Assembly: GCF_001467615.1 (NCBI RefSeq)
Contig: NZ_LNYA01000034.1
Location: 280,800 to 344,799 of the forward strand
Source of the DNA: Legionella erythra
GTDB lineage: Bacteria > Pseudomonadota > Gammaproteobacteria > Legionellales > Legionellaceae
DNA: 64,000 bases
Direction: 5' to 3'
Both the position numbers and the translations under genes were made by a program. Below are positions 27,870 through 36,968 of this stretch, in pieces (the first letter of the stretch is position 1; each line of letters begins with the position of its first letter). Below the pieces are notes generated by a model. It was given only the letters and a program-made list of their open reading frames with translations, searched no databases and was not told where the DNA came from.

Positions 27870-30800
27870 TCAAGTCTCGCTCATGGACAAGGCTTGTTCA
27901 ACATCCACTGCAACAATGCGCGACACACCGGGTTCACGCATGGTTACTCCAATTAAATGATCCGCCAGTTCCATGGTTACCTTGTTATGGGTAATAAACA
28001 GGAATTGAACGAATTGTGACATTTCTTTCACTAAAGTACAAAATCGTCCGACATTGACATCATCCAAAGGCGCATCGACTTCATCCAGCATACAGAAGGG
28101 GGACGGATTTAATTGAAAAATGGCAAAAACCAATGCCACGGCCGTCATCGCCTTCTCCCCTCCAGACAGCAAATGAATCGTACTGTTCCGTTTACCGGGG
28201 GGCTGCGCCATTACCACAATACCAGCTTCCAACAGATTATCACAAGTTAGCTCAAGCAGGGCACGTCCACCGCCAAAAAGACGTGGAAACAGTACTTGAA
28301 ACCGCTGATTGACTTCATCAAAGGTTGTTTGAAACCGTTGCCGGGTCTCTCTGTCCATTTTTTCAATGGCTGTTTGCAGGGTCGCCAGTGCGTCTTCTAA
28401 ATCCTCATATTGCGAATCCAGATGCTGTTTACGCTGGGATTCCGTTTCATATTCCTCAATGGCTGCGAGATTAATGGCGCCCAGACGCTGGATTTTATTG
28501 ACAATGTCGATTAGCGCCTCCTCGTGCACTGGCAAGACGGCCTCAGGCTCAAGTCCGGTCAATACGTCTTGAAGCGCCACGCCAAGTTCTGTTAAGGATT
28601 CAATCAGCCCGGCCGCACGGACTTTGAGCGTTTGTTCCTCGATTTGCGCCTCCTGGATGATGTTTTGCAATTCGCGGCTTTGCTTGTCGAACGCTTTCAA
28701 TTGCTCGGATAATCCCTCAATCTGCTGGTTCAGGTGATTGAGGGATTCACGGTGCTGCGCCAGCCGTTCTTCCAGTTCATGATGTTTGAGTATTTTTTCC
28801 TCAAGCGAGGATTTAAGGGTTGTATCGGGATCGTGCACATGCAAGAGCTGGCCTTGGACATCCTCCAGACGCTCATGCAGGATTTGCAGGCGCTCTTCAT
28901 TGCGTTTCAAGGCCTCCTGCAGTTGGCCGACCTTCAATTTTTCGCGCTCAGCCTGTAATTCCGCTTGATGAAGTAAGGCTCGCACAGTGTCTACGGCAGC
29001 CTGGCTTGCAGGCAATTCTGAAAGCCAGGTCGTCTTGCCATCCTGTAATTGCTGATAACGGTGAGCCAGCTCCTCAATGACTTGTGCTTCGTCTTCCGAC
29101 TTGACAGTCAGTTCATGGTGCTCCTCGGCTAAGGACTGCAATTTAAGCAACAAGGCCTCTTGTTCATCCGCCCGTTGCCTGAGTTGTTGATTGGCTTGCA
29201 GTAGAGCACGTTCCTGCTGTTGCATCTCGGCGTCTACTCGACGCAGACTATCCTTTATCTCTGCCAACGCGTGCTGACCCGTGGTCGTCAACTCCTGAAC
29301 AACCACCAGTTGCTCATGTTTTTCATCGCGTTGTTTCAGTAGTCCGTTTAAACGCAGACGGGATTGCTCCAGTTGCTCCGAGAGTTCAGTCAAGGCCTGT
29401 TGCCTGGCAAAAATACTCTGGCTGTCGTTGTGGGCAAGTGTGGGGGCTTTTAACCAACCCGGCCCCAGCCAGTATCCCTGCGGAGTCAAAATGGATTCGT
29501 GTGCACCGAGCGTGGGAAGCCAGGTCATGGCCTCATTTAGATCGGCAGCCGCTAAAATGGTAGTAAAATCAAGGGGTCCGCAGGCGCTGAACCCCTGCAT
29601 TTTATCGGACAGGCACGGCCGATCCTGTGTTGAAACAGGACGGGCGTGCGGGCTGACAAACCAGCAATCACCCGGCAATGTCTCGGTTTCAAGCCGGTTA
29701 TAAAGGGACGTCATGTCTTCTACAACGACGGCTTGCAGCCGATCCTCAAGAATCATCTCACAGGCAGCCTGCCAGTCTTTATCGACCTGCAACACTTCGG
29801 CTAAACGCGGTTCTGTTTTCCAATTTTCGTCCAGCGGACTCTCTTCATGACGCCCCAGGGCAGCTTGGATCATGGCCGACAGGGCTGCCTGCTTCGTGTG
29901 CAGGGCATACCCTTCATCCTGTTCAGTGCGGATGGCCTGTTCAATGGCTTTTAAATCCTGAGCAATGACCTGCGCCTGCAGGGCATGAGACTGATGCGCC
30001 TGCTGCTGTTCGTCAACCTGTAAACGCAGGCTTTGAGCCTCTGCTTTCAGGTGTTCCAGCGTCTCAAGCAGCCTGGCTGTATCCAGCTCGGCATCGTTCC
30101 TCATCAGATTATCAAGACGGGTTTGCGTTTCCTGACGGCGCTGCCCCAGGTGTTGCAGCGTCAAGGCGGTCATTTGTTGATCGTGGCGCGCTTTATTGAG
30201 GAGCCCCTGGACGTGGTCAGCCTGCTGCTGCCAATCGATTTGCTGCTGCTGATAGTGCTTTAAAATGACCTCTTTGGCGGCCAGTTCATCTTGAAGCAAC
30301 AGCACATTGGTCACGCATTGTTCATGCGTATCCTGACTTTGCTGCAGGGCTTCTCTATCCTGCGCCTGCTGTGCGGACAAGGACTGCCAATCGTCCTGCA
30401 ACTGGGCGCGGGCAGTCATCAGGCGCTGCCTGTCACGCTGCTGCTGCTGCAGATTTTCTTCCAGGCGGGCAATTTCCGTCCCCACCTGATAATAACTGTT
30501 CTGCACATTCTGCAACTCAGCGTCCTCTTCATGCAGCATTTCACGCAGGGCCACGCTTTGTTGATAAACATCGGTCGAGCGGGCCTGGCCTGCTTCGTAG
30601 TTCATGCGCTGTTGCTGGATGGTTTGCTCTATACGCCCCTGCTCTTCGCAAAGCCCCTGCCACTTAAGAACCAGGATTTCCGCTTTCAGCCGGCGCTCGT
30701 CCTGTTTAAGTTGCTGGTAGCGTTCTGCCGCTTTTGCCTGACGCTCCAAACGCTGCAATTGCTTATCCAGTTCTTCGCGAATATCCGCTACCCGGGCAAG

Positions 30801-31370
30801 GTTGTCATGCGTATGCTGAATACGCGTCAGGGTTTCGCGGCGGCGTTCCTTGTATTTGGACACGCCGGCGGCTTCTTCAAGGTAAGCCCGCAACTCGTCG
30901 GGCCGTGCCTCGATGAGACGGGAAATGGTGCCCTGCCCAATGATGGAATAACCGCGGGCGCCAGCCCCGGTGCCTAAAAAAATATCGGTGATATCGCGCC
31001 GCCGGCAGCGCGTGCCGTTGAGGTAATAAAGGGATTCGCCATCGCGGGTAACAACCCGTTTGACCGAAAGCTCCTGATAGCTTGCGTATTGCCCGGTTAA
31101 ACGGCCTAAGCTGTTATCAAAAAGCAGTTCAACCGAGGCCTGGCCGAGCGCCTTGCGATTCGATGACCCGTTAAAAATAATATCGGTCATGGATTCACCG
31201 CGCAGATTTTTTGCCGAACTCTCGCCCATTACCCAGCGCACGGCATCGATAATATTGGATTTACCGCAGCCATTAGGGCCGACCACAGCCACCAGCTGAC
31301 TTGGAAAAGGCACGGTCGTGGGATCGACAAAAGATTTAAAACCCGCCAGTTTTAACTGTTTGAGGTGCAT
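27870..31370 (-). CDS. smc: Chromosome segregation protein SMC
   Basis: Structural maintenance of chromosomes ATPase. 1166 residues. The Walker A motif GPNGCGKSN is at 31-39 and the C-terminal head carries the signature LLSGGEKAMTAVAL followed by the Walker B CMLDEVDAPLDD. Long glutamine- and glutamate-rich heptad regions (about 170-500 and 670-1000) are coiled-coil arms around a hinge at about 510-640. Most gamma-proteobacteria close to E. coli use MukBEF instead; a true SMC fits Legionellales. ScpA and ScpB are not in this window. Many opposite-strand frames here are shadows of the repetitive coding. Confidence 0.97.
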   Translation of the reverse strand: MHLKQLKLAGFKSFVDPTTVPFPSQLVAVVGPNGCGKSNIIDAVRWVMGESSAKNLRGESMTDIIFNGSSNRKALGQASVELLFDNSLGRLTGQYASYQELSVKRVVTRDGESLYYLNGTRCRRRDITDIFLGTGAGARGYSIIGQGTISRLIEARPDELRAYLEEAAGVSKYKERRRETLTRIQHTHDNLARVADIREELDKQLQRLERQAKAAERYQQLKQDERRLKAEILVLKWQGLCEEQGRIEQTIQQQRMNYEAGQARSTDVYQQSVALREMLHEEDAELQNVQNSYYQVGTEIARLEENLQQQQRDRQRLMTARAQLQDDWQSLSAQQAQDREALQQSQDTHEQCVTNVLLLQDELAAKEVILKHYQQQQIDWQQQADHVQGLLNKARHDQQMTALTLQHLGQRRQETQTRLDNLMRNDAELDTARLLETLEHLKAEAQSLRLQVDEQQQAHQSHALQAQVIAQDLKAIEQAIRTEQDEGYALHTKQAALSAMIQAALGRHEESPLDENWKTEPRLAEVLQVDKDWQAACEMILEDRLQAVVVEDMTSLYNRLETETLPGDCWFVSPHARPVSTQDRPCLSDKMQGFSACGPLDFTTILAAADLNEAMTWLPTLGAHESILTPQGYWLGPGWLKAPTLAHNDSQSIFARQQALTELSEQLEQSRLRLNGLLKQRDEKHEQLVVVQELTTTGQHALAEIKDSLRRVDAEMQQQERALLQANQQLRQRADEQEALLLKLQSLAEEHHELTVKSEDEAQVIEELAHRYQQLQDGKTTWLSELPASQAAVDTVRALLHQAELQAEREKLKVGQLQEALKRNEERLQILHERLEDVQGQLLHVHDPDTTLKSSLEEKILKHHELEERLAQHRESLNHLNQQIEGLSEQLKAFDKQSRELQNIIQEAQIEEQTLKVRAAGLIESLTELGVALQDVLTGLEPEAVLPVHEEALIDIVNKIQRLGAINLAAIEEYETESQRKQHLDSQYEDLEDALATLQTAIEKMDRETRQRFQTTFDEVNQRFQVLFPRLFGGGRALLELTCDNLLEAGIVVMAQPPGKRNSTIHLLSGGEKAMTAVALVFAIFQLNPSPFCMLDEVDAPLDDVNVGRFCTLVKEMSQFVQFLFITHNKVTMELADHLIGVTMREPGVSRIVAVDVEQALSMSET

Positions 31371-31431
31371 CAGGACTTAGCTTAAACGAAATGGGGGATT
31401 ATAACTTGAAACAGATGAATTTGAGAAGAAT

Positions 31432-31456
31432 CCGCATGTCGGAATGCGACATGCGG
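31432..31456 (-). terminator. Hairpin after the 31465-32352 gene
   Basis: A perfect 10-bp stem (31432-31441 with 31447-31456, CCGCATGTCG / CGACATGCGG) with a 5-base loop lies 9 bp past the stop of the unknown gene, followed on the minus strand by ATTCTTCT. It separates that gene from smc. Confidence 0.55.
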
Positions 31457-31464
31457 AAGCGCGA

Positions 31465-32352
31465 TTATTTAGGCGCGGGCGCTGAAGGAATCAGATTACC
31501 AATCCCAAAAGGGGCAGCCAGCTTGTCAATTAATTCCAGCGTCGTGGTGTGCGTATTGGAATTAAACAAACCCATGAAGCGGCTGGTGAGACCCTGGCCG
31601 CGATTTAACTTTTCATACAAACTCTCTTCCCGGCCTTTTCCAGCATAAAAATCGCTTAGAATATGGGTTATCTCATCATTGGATTTAGCCCCCTCAAGGC
31701 ATTGAATAAGAATCCCCAGGTTGGCTGCTTTATCTTTATCCTTAAACCAATGCGTGCGGTTATCCTTCGTTAGGAATTCCTGATACTTGCAAAGCTTGAC
31801 AAACGCAGGACGCTCTTTAAATGCCTCCACAAATGCCTCCACTTCACTTAATTCCCGTTCCTGTTCTTCAGATAATGGCTTCAGGGCATTTGCGTCCTGA
31901 TAAAAAATCTCGCCCATTCGGCTGAAAATGGCTTCTTTTTGACCATTAGACAATACCTCTTCCTTCTCTTGAGGCGCTGTACTCACTGCCGGTGTTTGCC
32001 TTGTCTCGCGTGTATAAAATTGAGGTGGCTTTATCTGATTAAGCACTTCAAATTCTTTTGCGTACTTAAGCGCACTGCCAATGTAGACATCCAACCGCGT
32101 GCGATAACCTGGGTTTTTATCCACAAAATGCACCGCGTTTGCAATCGCAATCAACAGGTAGGCAAACAGACGCTGACGCGTCTCGTTGGTCGCAATGCCG
32201 ATAGGAGCCTCTTCAAACGCTTTGGCTGCTTTCATTATCCCTTGTTTTGCCTCTTCCCAGGTTACAGGGGTCTCTAACGCAGGAATTTCAACATTGAACT
32301 CTTTGCACACTTTTTGTGCATAAATGAGTATTTCGACTGAATTGTATGACAT
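31465..32352 (-). CDS. Hypothetical soluble helical protein
   Basis: 295 residues from the ATG at 32352; a TTG at 32382 is also in frame but has no better ribosome site. I do not recognise the family. It has no signal peptide or membrane segment and is predicted largely helical. Features: a conserved-looking N-terminal part (ILIYAQKVCKEFNVEIPALE, AFAYLLIAIANAVHFVDKN-like stretch), a glutamate-rich middle (PLSEEQERELSEVEAFVEAF, about 165-190) and a C-terminal part ending GIGNLIPSAPAPK. It lies between smc and a small membrane protein and ends with its own hairpin. A secreted-effector role is possible in a Legionella setting but there is no direct sign of it. Confidence 0.65.
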   Translation of the reverse strand: MSYNSVEILIYAQKVCKEFNVEIPALETPVTWEEAKQGIMKAAKAFEEAPIGIATNETRQRLFAYLLIAIANAVHFVDKNPGYRTRLDVYIGSALKYAKEFEVLNQIKPPQFYTRETRQTPAVSTAPQEKEEVLSNGQKEAIFSRMGEIFYQDANALKPLSEEQERELSEVEAFVEAFKERPAFVKLCKYQEFLTKDNRTHWFKDKDKAANLGILIQCLEGAKSNDEITHILSDFYAGKGREESLYEKLNRGQGLTSRFMGLFNSNTHTTTLELIDKLAAPFGIGNLIPSAPAPK

Positions 32353-32416
32353 AAGGTTTTCTTTCTGGATTCGTTGTTCCAATTATAACCGAAAGAACCT
32401 TATAGAAAAATTAACA

Positions 32417-32917
32417 TCATTGTGTTTCTGAAGAATTCAATCTCAATAATAATTTCTCAATAAAATCAAGACTGGCCTGATAATCCTGCTGCAAGGCGTC
32501 GTACTCTGTTCTTAATTTATCGTATTCTTTATTCACGGCCGGAATCATGTCTGGCGTTCTGGTTGCTTTCGGGTGCTTTTCAACAAGGGGCTTGACCGCG
32601 TCAGCCTCGTGCCATGAGGCCCGTTCCTGCTCAAGCTGTTCAATGCGCTGCCTGGCCTGATTCAGGGTGGCTTCGTGCCAAAGCAAGGTTAACCCCACGC
32701 CCACCGCCAGAGGGAAAGCCCATAATGGCCATACGGATAGGAAAAAATGCAGACCAGTATGCGAACGCTGCACCAGATAGCCTTCGTGTGTGAAACCGCC
32801 GAGGTAATGATTGAACAGGTAATACTCCCAAAAATAATACAGAACCGCCAACACCACCACGGTCGTGATTAACAGGGTGTACCAGCTTATTTTTCGGGTT
32901 TTGGCATTTGTTTTCAA
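32417..32917 (-). CDS. Hypothetical inner-membrane protein with coiled coil
   Basis: 166 residues. Two membrane segments (about 11-32 and 56-80, WYTLLITTVVVLAVLYYFW and FFLSVWPLWAFPLAVGVGL) are followed by a cytoplasmic-type charged tail with heptads (about 84-105 NQARQRIEQLEQERASW and 130-160 YDKLRTEYDALQQDYQASL). The start codon is TTG at 32917, with GAGAG 6 bases upstream; no in-frame ATG exists before the first membrane segment. Family not recognised. It is divergent from phaC with 86 bp between them. Confidence 0.65.
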   Translation of the reverse strand: MKTNAKTRKISWYTLLITTVVVLAVLYYFWEYYLFNHYLGGFTHEGYLVQRSHTGLHFFLSVWPLWAFPLAVGVGLTLLWHEATLNQARQRIEQLEQERASWHEADAVKPLVEKHPKATRTPDMIPAVNKEYDKLRTEYDALQQDYQASLDFIEKLLLRLNSSETQ

Positions 32918-33003
32918 TTCTTACTCTCTCGGTAAATTCCCTACTTGCTAATCTAGCCTAAAAAGCGTGAGAATAGAACAGCAAACGGATAGCAGGAGCA
33001 AGG

Positions 33004-34788
33004 ATGACTCACGACGCGGAACTTAGCCATATCATGCAGGTCGTGGCTGAAAAAAGCCTTAAATTGATGACGGAGTTTCAAACACAGCCGACTCACGTGC
33101 TGGATTTAATCAAGCAGTATTCAGATGTCACCAATGATTTTATTTCCTTGATGCTGACTTTGCTTAAAAATCCCGAGCAGGTCTGGCAAATGCAGGTAGC
33201 CTATTGGAAAGACGCCATGAGTCTGGCCCAGGACCAATTCACCCACTGGCTTGAAGGCAAAGCCATGCCGATTGAAGACAAACGATTCAGCAGTGAAGAG
33301 TGGGTTAATAATCCCTTTTTTAATCTATTAAGCCAGCATTACCTCTTGGCCAGTGAACACATGAATTGCCTGCTGGAACAAATCGATTATGGCGATAAGC
33401 AACTGGCAAAACGCGTCCAGTTTTTTACCCGCCAGTATCTCGATGCCTTGTCGCCTGCGAATTACCTGCACACCAATCCACAGCTGATGGCAGAGACCAT
33501 CCAAAGCCATGGCAAAAATTTATTGAAAGGTTTGCATAATCTGCTCACCGATCTGGAATCCGGCTCCACCCGGCTCATTATAAAAATGACAGACACCGAC
33601 GCCTTTAAAATTGGAGAAAATTTAGCGACTACACCGGGTAAGGTCATTTTCCGCAACGACATGATGGAGCTCATCCAATACACGCCTCAAACAGAGAAAG
33701 TCAACGCCATTCCACTGCTGATTATTCCACCCTGGATCAATAAATATTACATCCTTGATTTAAGTCCGCATAATTCCTTTGTGAAATGGATAGTGGAACA
33801 GGGTATAACCGTGTTTATGATTTCCTGGGTCAACCCGGATGCCAGTTATGCCAATAAGGGCCTTTATAATTACCTTGATGAAGGCCCGATGACAGCCATC
33901 GACATTATCCGCAAGCAATTGGCAGTCAAGAAAGTCAATACTCTGGGCTTTTGTATCGGCGGCACGTTATTGGCCTGCCTTCTGGCTTATTACAATGCCA
34001 GTAAAATGATGCCTGTGAACAGCGCAACCTTCCTGGCCTCGATGATTGATTTTAGTGATCCCGGTGATATTTCCGTCTTCATTGACGAACACCAAATCGC
34101 GCGTCTTGAAGAACAGATGAAACTGAAAGGCTACCTGGATGGGCGATTTATGGCCAGTACGTTTAACTCCCTGCGTGCCAATGACTTGGTCTGGAGTTTT
34201 TTCATTAAAAATTACTTGCAGGGAAAAAATCCCGTCCCCTTTGACATCCTGTACTGGAATGCCGATGCTACCAATATGCCGGCGAAAATGCATTCGACCT
34301 ATTTACGCTGGATGTATCTGCATAATTACCTGGTCAAACCGGGTAAAGTGCTGCTCAATCACGTCCCCATTGACGTCACACAGGTGACGATTCCCACTTT
34401 TTTTGTCTCCACCCTGAAAGATCATATTGCGCCCTGGAAAACCACTTACAAAGGCTTTGAGCTGATGAAAGGTAAGAAACGTTTCCTGTTGGGTGGTTCC
34501 GGCCACATTGCCGGCATTGTCAATCCCCCCAATGTGGAAAAATACGGGTATTACCGCAATAACCGTACCGACCAGACAGCAGATGAATGGTTCAAGGAAG
34601 CCACTCATCTTGCCGGCTCCTGGTGGCCGGAATGGATGGCATGGCTTAAAAAAGAGTCAGGACGGCTGGTTCAGGCGCCGGTCTTCCGTGAATTGCCCTA
34701 CCCCGGACTCGTCAAGGCGCCTGGCACTTACGTTTTTAAAACATACAAAACCGACGTTGCTACTCATCCTCAAGCCACGACCGATTAA
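33004..34788 (+). CDS. phaC: Poly(3-hydroxyalkanoate) synthase, class I
   Basis: Polymerises 3-hydroxyacyl-CoA (mainly 3-hydroxybutyryl-CoA) into storage polyester. 594 residues, the class I length. The lipase-like box is GFCIGG with nucleophile C317 (C319 in the well-studied Ralstonia enzyme). Other family pieces are PPWINKYYILDL, SWVNPD, WNADATNMP, FVSTLKDHIAPW and the catalytic histidine in GGSGHIAGIVNPP. A GGAG site precedes the ATG. It stands apart from the phasin, phaR and reductase genes at 37877-40226; a beta-ketothiolase gene is not in this window. Confidence 0.96.
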   Translation: MTHDAELSHIMQVVAEKSLKLMTEFQTQPTHVLDLIKQYSDVTNDFISLMLTLLKNPEQVWQMQVAYWKDAMSLAQDQFTHWLEGKAMPIEDKRFSSEEWVNNPFFNLLSQHYLLASEHMNCLLEQIDYGDKQLAKRVQFFTRQYLDALSPANYLHTNPQLMAETIQSHGKNLLKGLHNLLTDLESGSTRLIIKMTDTDAFKIGENLATTPGKVIFRNDMMELIQYTPQTEKVNAIPLLIIPPWINKYYILDLSPHNSFVKWIVEQGITVFMISWVNPDASYANKGLYNYLDEGPMTAIDIIRKQLAVKKVNTLGFCIGGTLLACLLAYYNASKMMPVNSATFLASMIDFSDPGDISVFIDEHQIARLEEQMKLKGYLDGRFMASTFNSLRANDLVWSFFIKNYLQGKNPVPFDILYWNADATNMPAKMHSTYLRWMYLHNYLVKPGKVLLNHVPIDVTQVTIPTFFVSTLKDHIAPWKTTYKGFELMKGKKRFLLGGSGHIAGIVNPPNVEKYGYYRNNRTDQTADEWFKEATHLAGSWWPEWMAWLKKESGRLVQAPVFRELPYPGLVKAPGTYVFKTYKTDVATHPQATTD

Positions 34789-34795
34789 CAATGGG

Positions 34796-35257
34796 CTATT
34801 GGATACCAAACCAGCCGCCCGTATCACCGCCGGCCCAGCAGTCGCCGGCGGCGCAGCCTTTGATTTTTTGCGCACACAATTGGCTAAAGGCGTCTGCCTG
34901 ACTGATATCCTGCCATTCATAGGCTTTAGGCTGACAATTGCGGCCAATGTATTCCCCCGGCACACGCACCTGCCCCATCACACTGATATCCGGTGAGACC
35001 GCGCATACTCCTGGGCGATGCGAATAACAAGCCACGTAACAGCCCGGCTTGTCGCTGTAGCTGTTGTCTGTGGGTAGTAAAACTTTTTTTGCACCGGGGT
35101 ATGGATGATTCACCACCCCCTGATTCTCAGTGACATACACCGGAAAAGGCGATGGCAGCATCTCATCATTATAGGGTGACTTGAAACTCAATGGCTGCAA
35201 CGCCTGGCTTTCAGACAGCCAAAGCAAAGCAAGCAAGGGCATTACGTGTTTATTCAT
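34796..35257 (-). CDS. Small exported cysteine-rich protein, unknown
   Basis: About 153 residues. The start MNKHVMPLLALLWLSESQA is a signal peptide. The mature part has eight or so cysteines, suggesting disulfide bonds (CYVACYSHRPGVC, CAQKIKGCAAGDCW), and ends GGWFGIQ. Family not recognised. I chose the ATG at 35257, which has GGA suitably placed; an ATG at 35269 is also possible. Convergent with phaC, only 7 bp apart, and divergent from the DUF1415 gene. Confidence 0.65.
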   Translation of the reverse strand: MNKHVMPLLALLWLSESQALQPLSFKSPYNDEMLPSPFPVYVTENQGVVNHPYPGAKKVLLPTDNSYSDKPGCYVACYSHRPGVCAVSPDISVMGQVRVPGEYIGRNCQPKAYEWQDISQADAFSQLCAQKIKGCAAGDCWAGGDTGGWFGIQ

Positions 35258-35334
35258 CATTTTTTCCATAGCGAGATTGCTTTTTAATTATAGCAAGTGT
35301 CAAAAGCTGTTATAATTTACAATTTTCAATCATC

Positions 35335-35904
35335 ATGAGCCTCTCTGAACAACAGGTCATTGACCAAACCCGGCAGTGGGTTAAACAGTTTATTATTGAA
35401 TATGGCGTTTGCCCTTTCGCCAAACGGGAAGTAACGCGGCAGACGCTGCGCCTGGCCGTGGCAGTCAGTCAGGATACCGAGCAAGCCTTGTACAAACTGA
35501 TGGACGAGGTGACTTTACTGGATAATGACGCCGCCATCGCCACCACCCTCCTGATTTTCCCTCACCAATTCCATGCTTTTTTTGATTACCTCGATTTCCT
35601 TGGCTTAGCCGAGCAACTCTTAAACGACAGCGGCTATGAAGGCATTTATCAACTGGCCAGTTTCCATCCAGACTATTGTTTTGACGCTGTTGATTTTAAC
35701 GATGCGGCCAATTATACCAATCGCTCGCCTTACCCCATGCTGCACCTGTTGCGTGAAGATGAGCTTGAACAAGCAATTGCCTATTATGGCGACACCTCGC
35801 AAATTCCTGAGCACAACATTAAAAAAATGCACGAACTGGGGGTAAATAGACTGGAGGAAATCCTCGCGTCCTGCCGTCGGGTCAGCGAACATGGAGAAAA
35901 ATAA
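35335..35904 (+). CDS. DUF1415 family protein
   Basis: 189 residues. The start QTRQWVKQFIIEYGVCPFAK and the later SFHPDYCFDAV, NRSPYPMLHLLREDEL and HELG segments are the DUF1415 pattern. No function is established; the conserved C-P-F and H-P motifs could bind a metal or form an active site, but that is only a guess. It is 50 bp upstream of ubiX and may be in the same transcript. Confidence 0.8.
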   Translation: MSLSEQQVIDQTRQWVKQFIIEYGVCPFAKREVTRQTLRLAVAVSQDTEQALYKLMDEVTLLDNDAAIATTLLIFPHQFHAFFDYLDFLGLAEQLLNDSGYEGIYQLASFHPDYCFDAVDFNDAANYTNRSPYPMLHLLREDELEQAIAYYGDTSQIPEHNIKKMHELGVNRLEEILASCRRVSEHGEK

Positions 35905-35954
35905 CACTTTTTGTGGTATTTTTATGGGTTACCCCTTAGGCAAAAACAACGATC

Positions 35955-36539
35955 ATGAGCAGGAAAGAACGTATTATTATTGGTATCAGCGGCGCTTCAG
36001 GCATTATTTACGGCATTCGCCTGCTTGAAATATTGCGGCAACTGTCGGTTGAAACGCATCTGATTGTGACCAAAGCAGCCCAACAAACCCGTCATTACGA
36101 AACCGCCTACACAGCCTCGGATCTGGAGCAACTGGCCAGTCATTCGTACAACATCCATGACATTGCCGCCTGCCTCTCCAGCGGCTCTTATAAAACCTTA
36201 GGTATGATCATCGCCCCCTGTTCCATGCGCACGCTGGCTGACATTGCCAGCGGTTGTACCAGCAATTTATTAACCCGGGCAGCCGATGTTATTTTGAAAG
36301 AGCGTCGCAAACTGGTCTTAATGGCCAGAGAAACACCGCTGCATTTAGGGCATCTGCGCAACATGGTCAGCGTTACGGAAATGGGCGCCATTATCGCACC
36401 GCCGGTTCCCGCTTTCTATACTCAGCCGGCCACCATTGATGATTTGGTCAATCACAGTGTCGGACGCATTCTCGATCTCTTTGATTTTGATCTCGATCTT
36501 GTGAGACGATGGGGAGAAACCCAACATAAAGCGGACTAA
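35955..36539 (+). CDS. ubiX: Flavin prenyltransferase UbiX
   Basis: Makes the prenylated FMN cofactor used by UbiD decarboxylase in ubiquinone synthesis. 194 residues. The flavin site shows as IGISGASGIIYGIRLLE near the N-terminus, followed by IIAPCSMRTLADIASG, RRKLVLMARETPLH and MGAIIAPPVPAFY; these match the Pad1/UbiX family throughout. UbiD is not in this window. The small transporter gene starts 2 bases after the stop. Confidence 0.95.
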   Translation: MSRKERIIIGISGASGIIYGIRLLEILRQLSVETHLIVTKAAQQTRHYETAYTASDLEQLASHSYNIHDIAACLSSGSYKTLGMIIAPCSMRTLADIASGCTSNLLTRAADVILKERRKLVLMARETPLHLGHLRNMVSVTEMGAIIAPPVPAFYTQPATIDDLVNHSVGRILDLFDFDLDLVRRWGETQHKAD

Positions 36540-36541
36540 CA

Positions 36542-36967
36542 ATGTGGATAGTATTTGCTTTATTAGCAGCCCTGCTCTGGGGTTTAAATTATTCCCTGGC
36601 GGAAAAGCTTTTGCACAGCTTGTCTATTTTTACACTACTTGCACTGGAAATGCTCCTGGGTGCCATGGTGTTTTCATTGCTTGCCGGTTTAGGTCCCTTT
36701 AAAAAAGACTGGCAAACCCTGAGTAATGAACCCAATTTATTGATTCTCACCTTAATCCAGATTGTCGTCGTCAGCATGGCCAGTTATCTGATTGCGCTCT
36801 CGGTGCGCGCTAAAAATGCCACCGCTGCCGGCATCATTGAATTAATCTATCCCTTGTTTACCATTTTCTTTACCTGGCTGCTGTTTCGTGAAAACCATGC
36901 CAATTCATCCGTTTTAATTGGCGGAACCCTCATCTTTATTGGGGTGTTGATTATCAGCCAGGGCTGA
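36542..36967 (+). CDS. Small EamA/DMT-type transporter
   Basis: 141 residues with four predicted membrane segments (about 1-20, 30-52, 66-88 and 95-140 as two). The opening ALLAALLWGLNYSLAEKLL and the closing GGTLIFIGVLIISQG are typical of a single EamA unit. Such half-size proteins act as dimers, like small multidrug-resistance transporters; the substrate is unknown. Likely co-transcribed with ubiX. Convergent with the VIT1-family gene, with 1 bp between the stops. Confidence 0.75.
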   Translation: MWIVFALLAALLWGLNYSLAEKLLHSLSIFTLLALEMLLGAMVFSLLAGLGPFKKDWQTLSNEPNLLILTLIQIVVVSMASYLIALSVRAKNATAAGIIELIYPLFTIFFTWLLFRENHANSSVLIGGTLIFIGVLIISQG

Positions 36968-36968
36968 T

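Noticed and set aside
30291..30977. 228-codon plus-strand frame opposite smc
   Set aside because: Low-complexity leucine, glutamine and histidine content is the complement of the coiled-coil codons of smc; no domain is visible.
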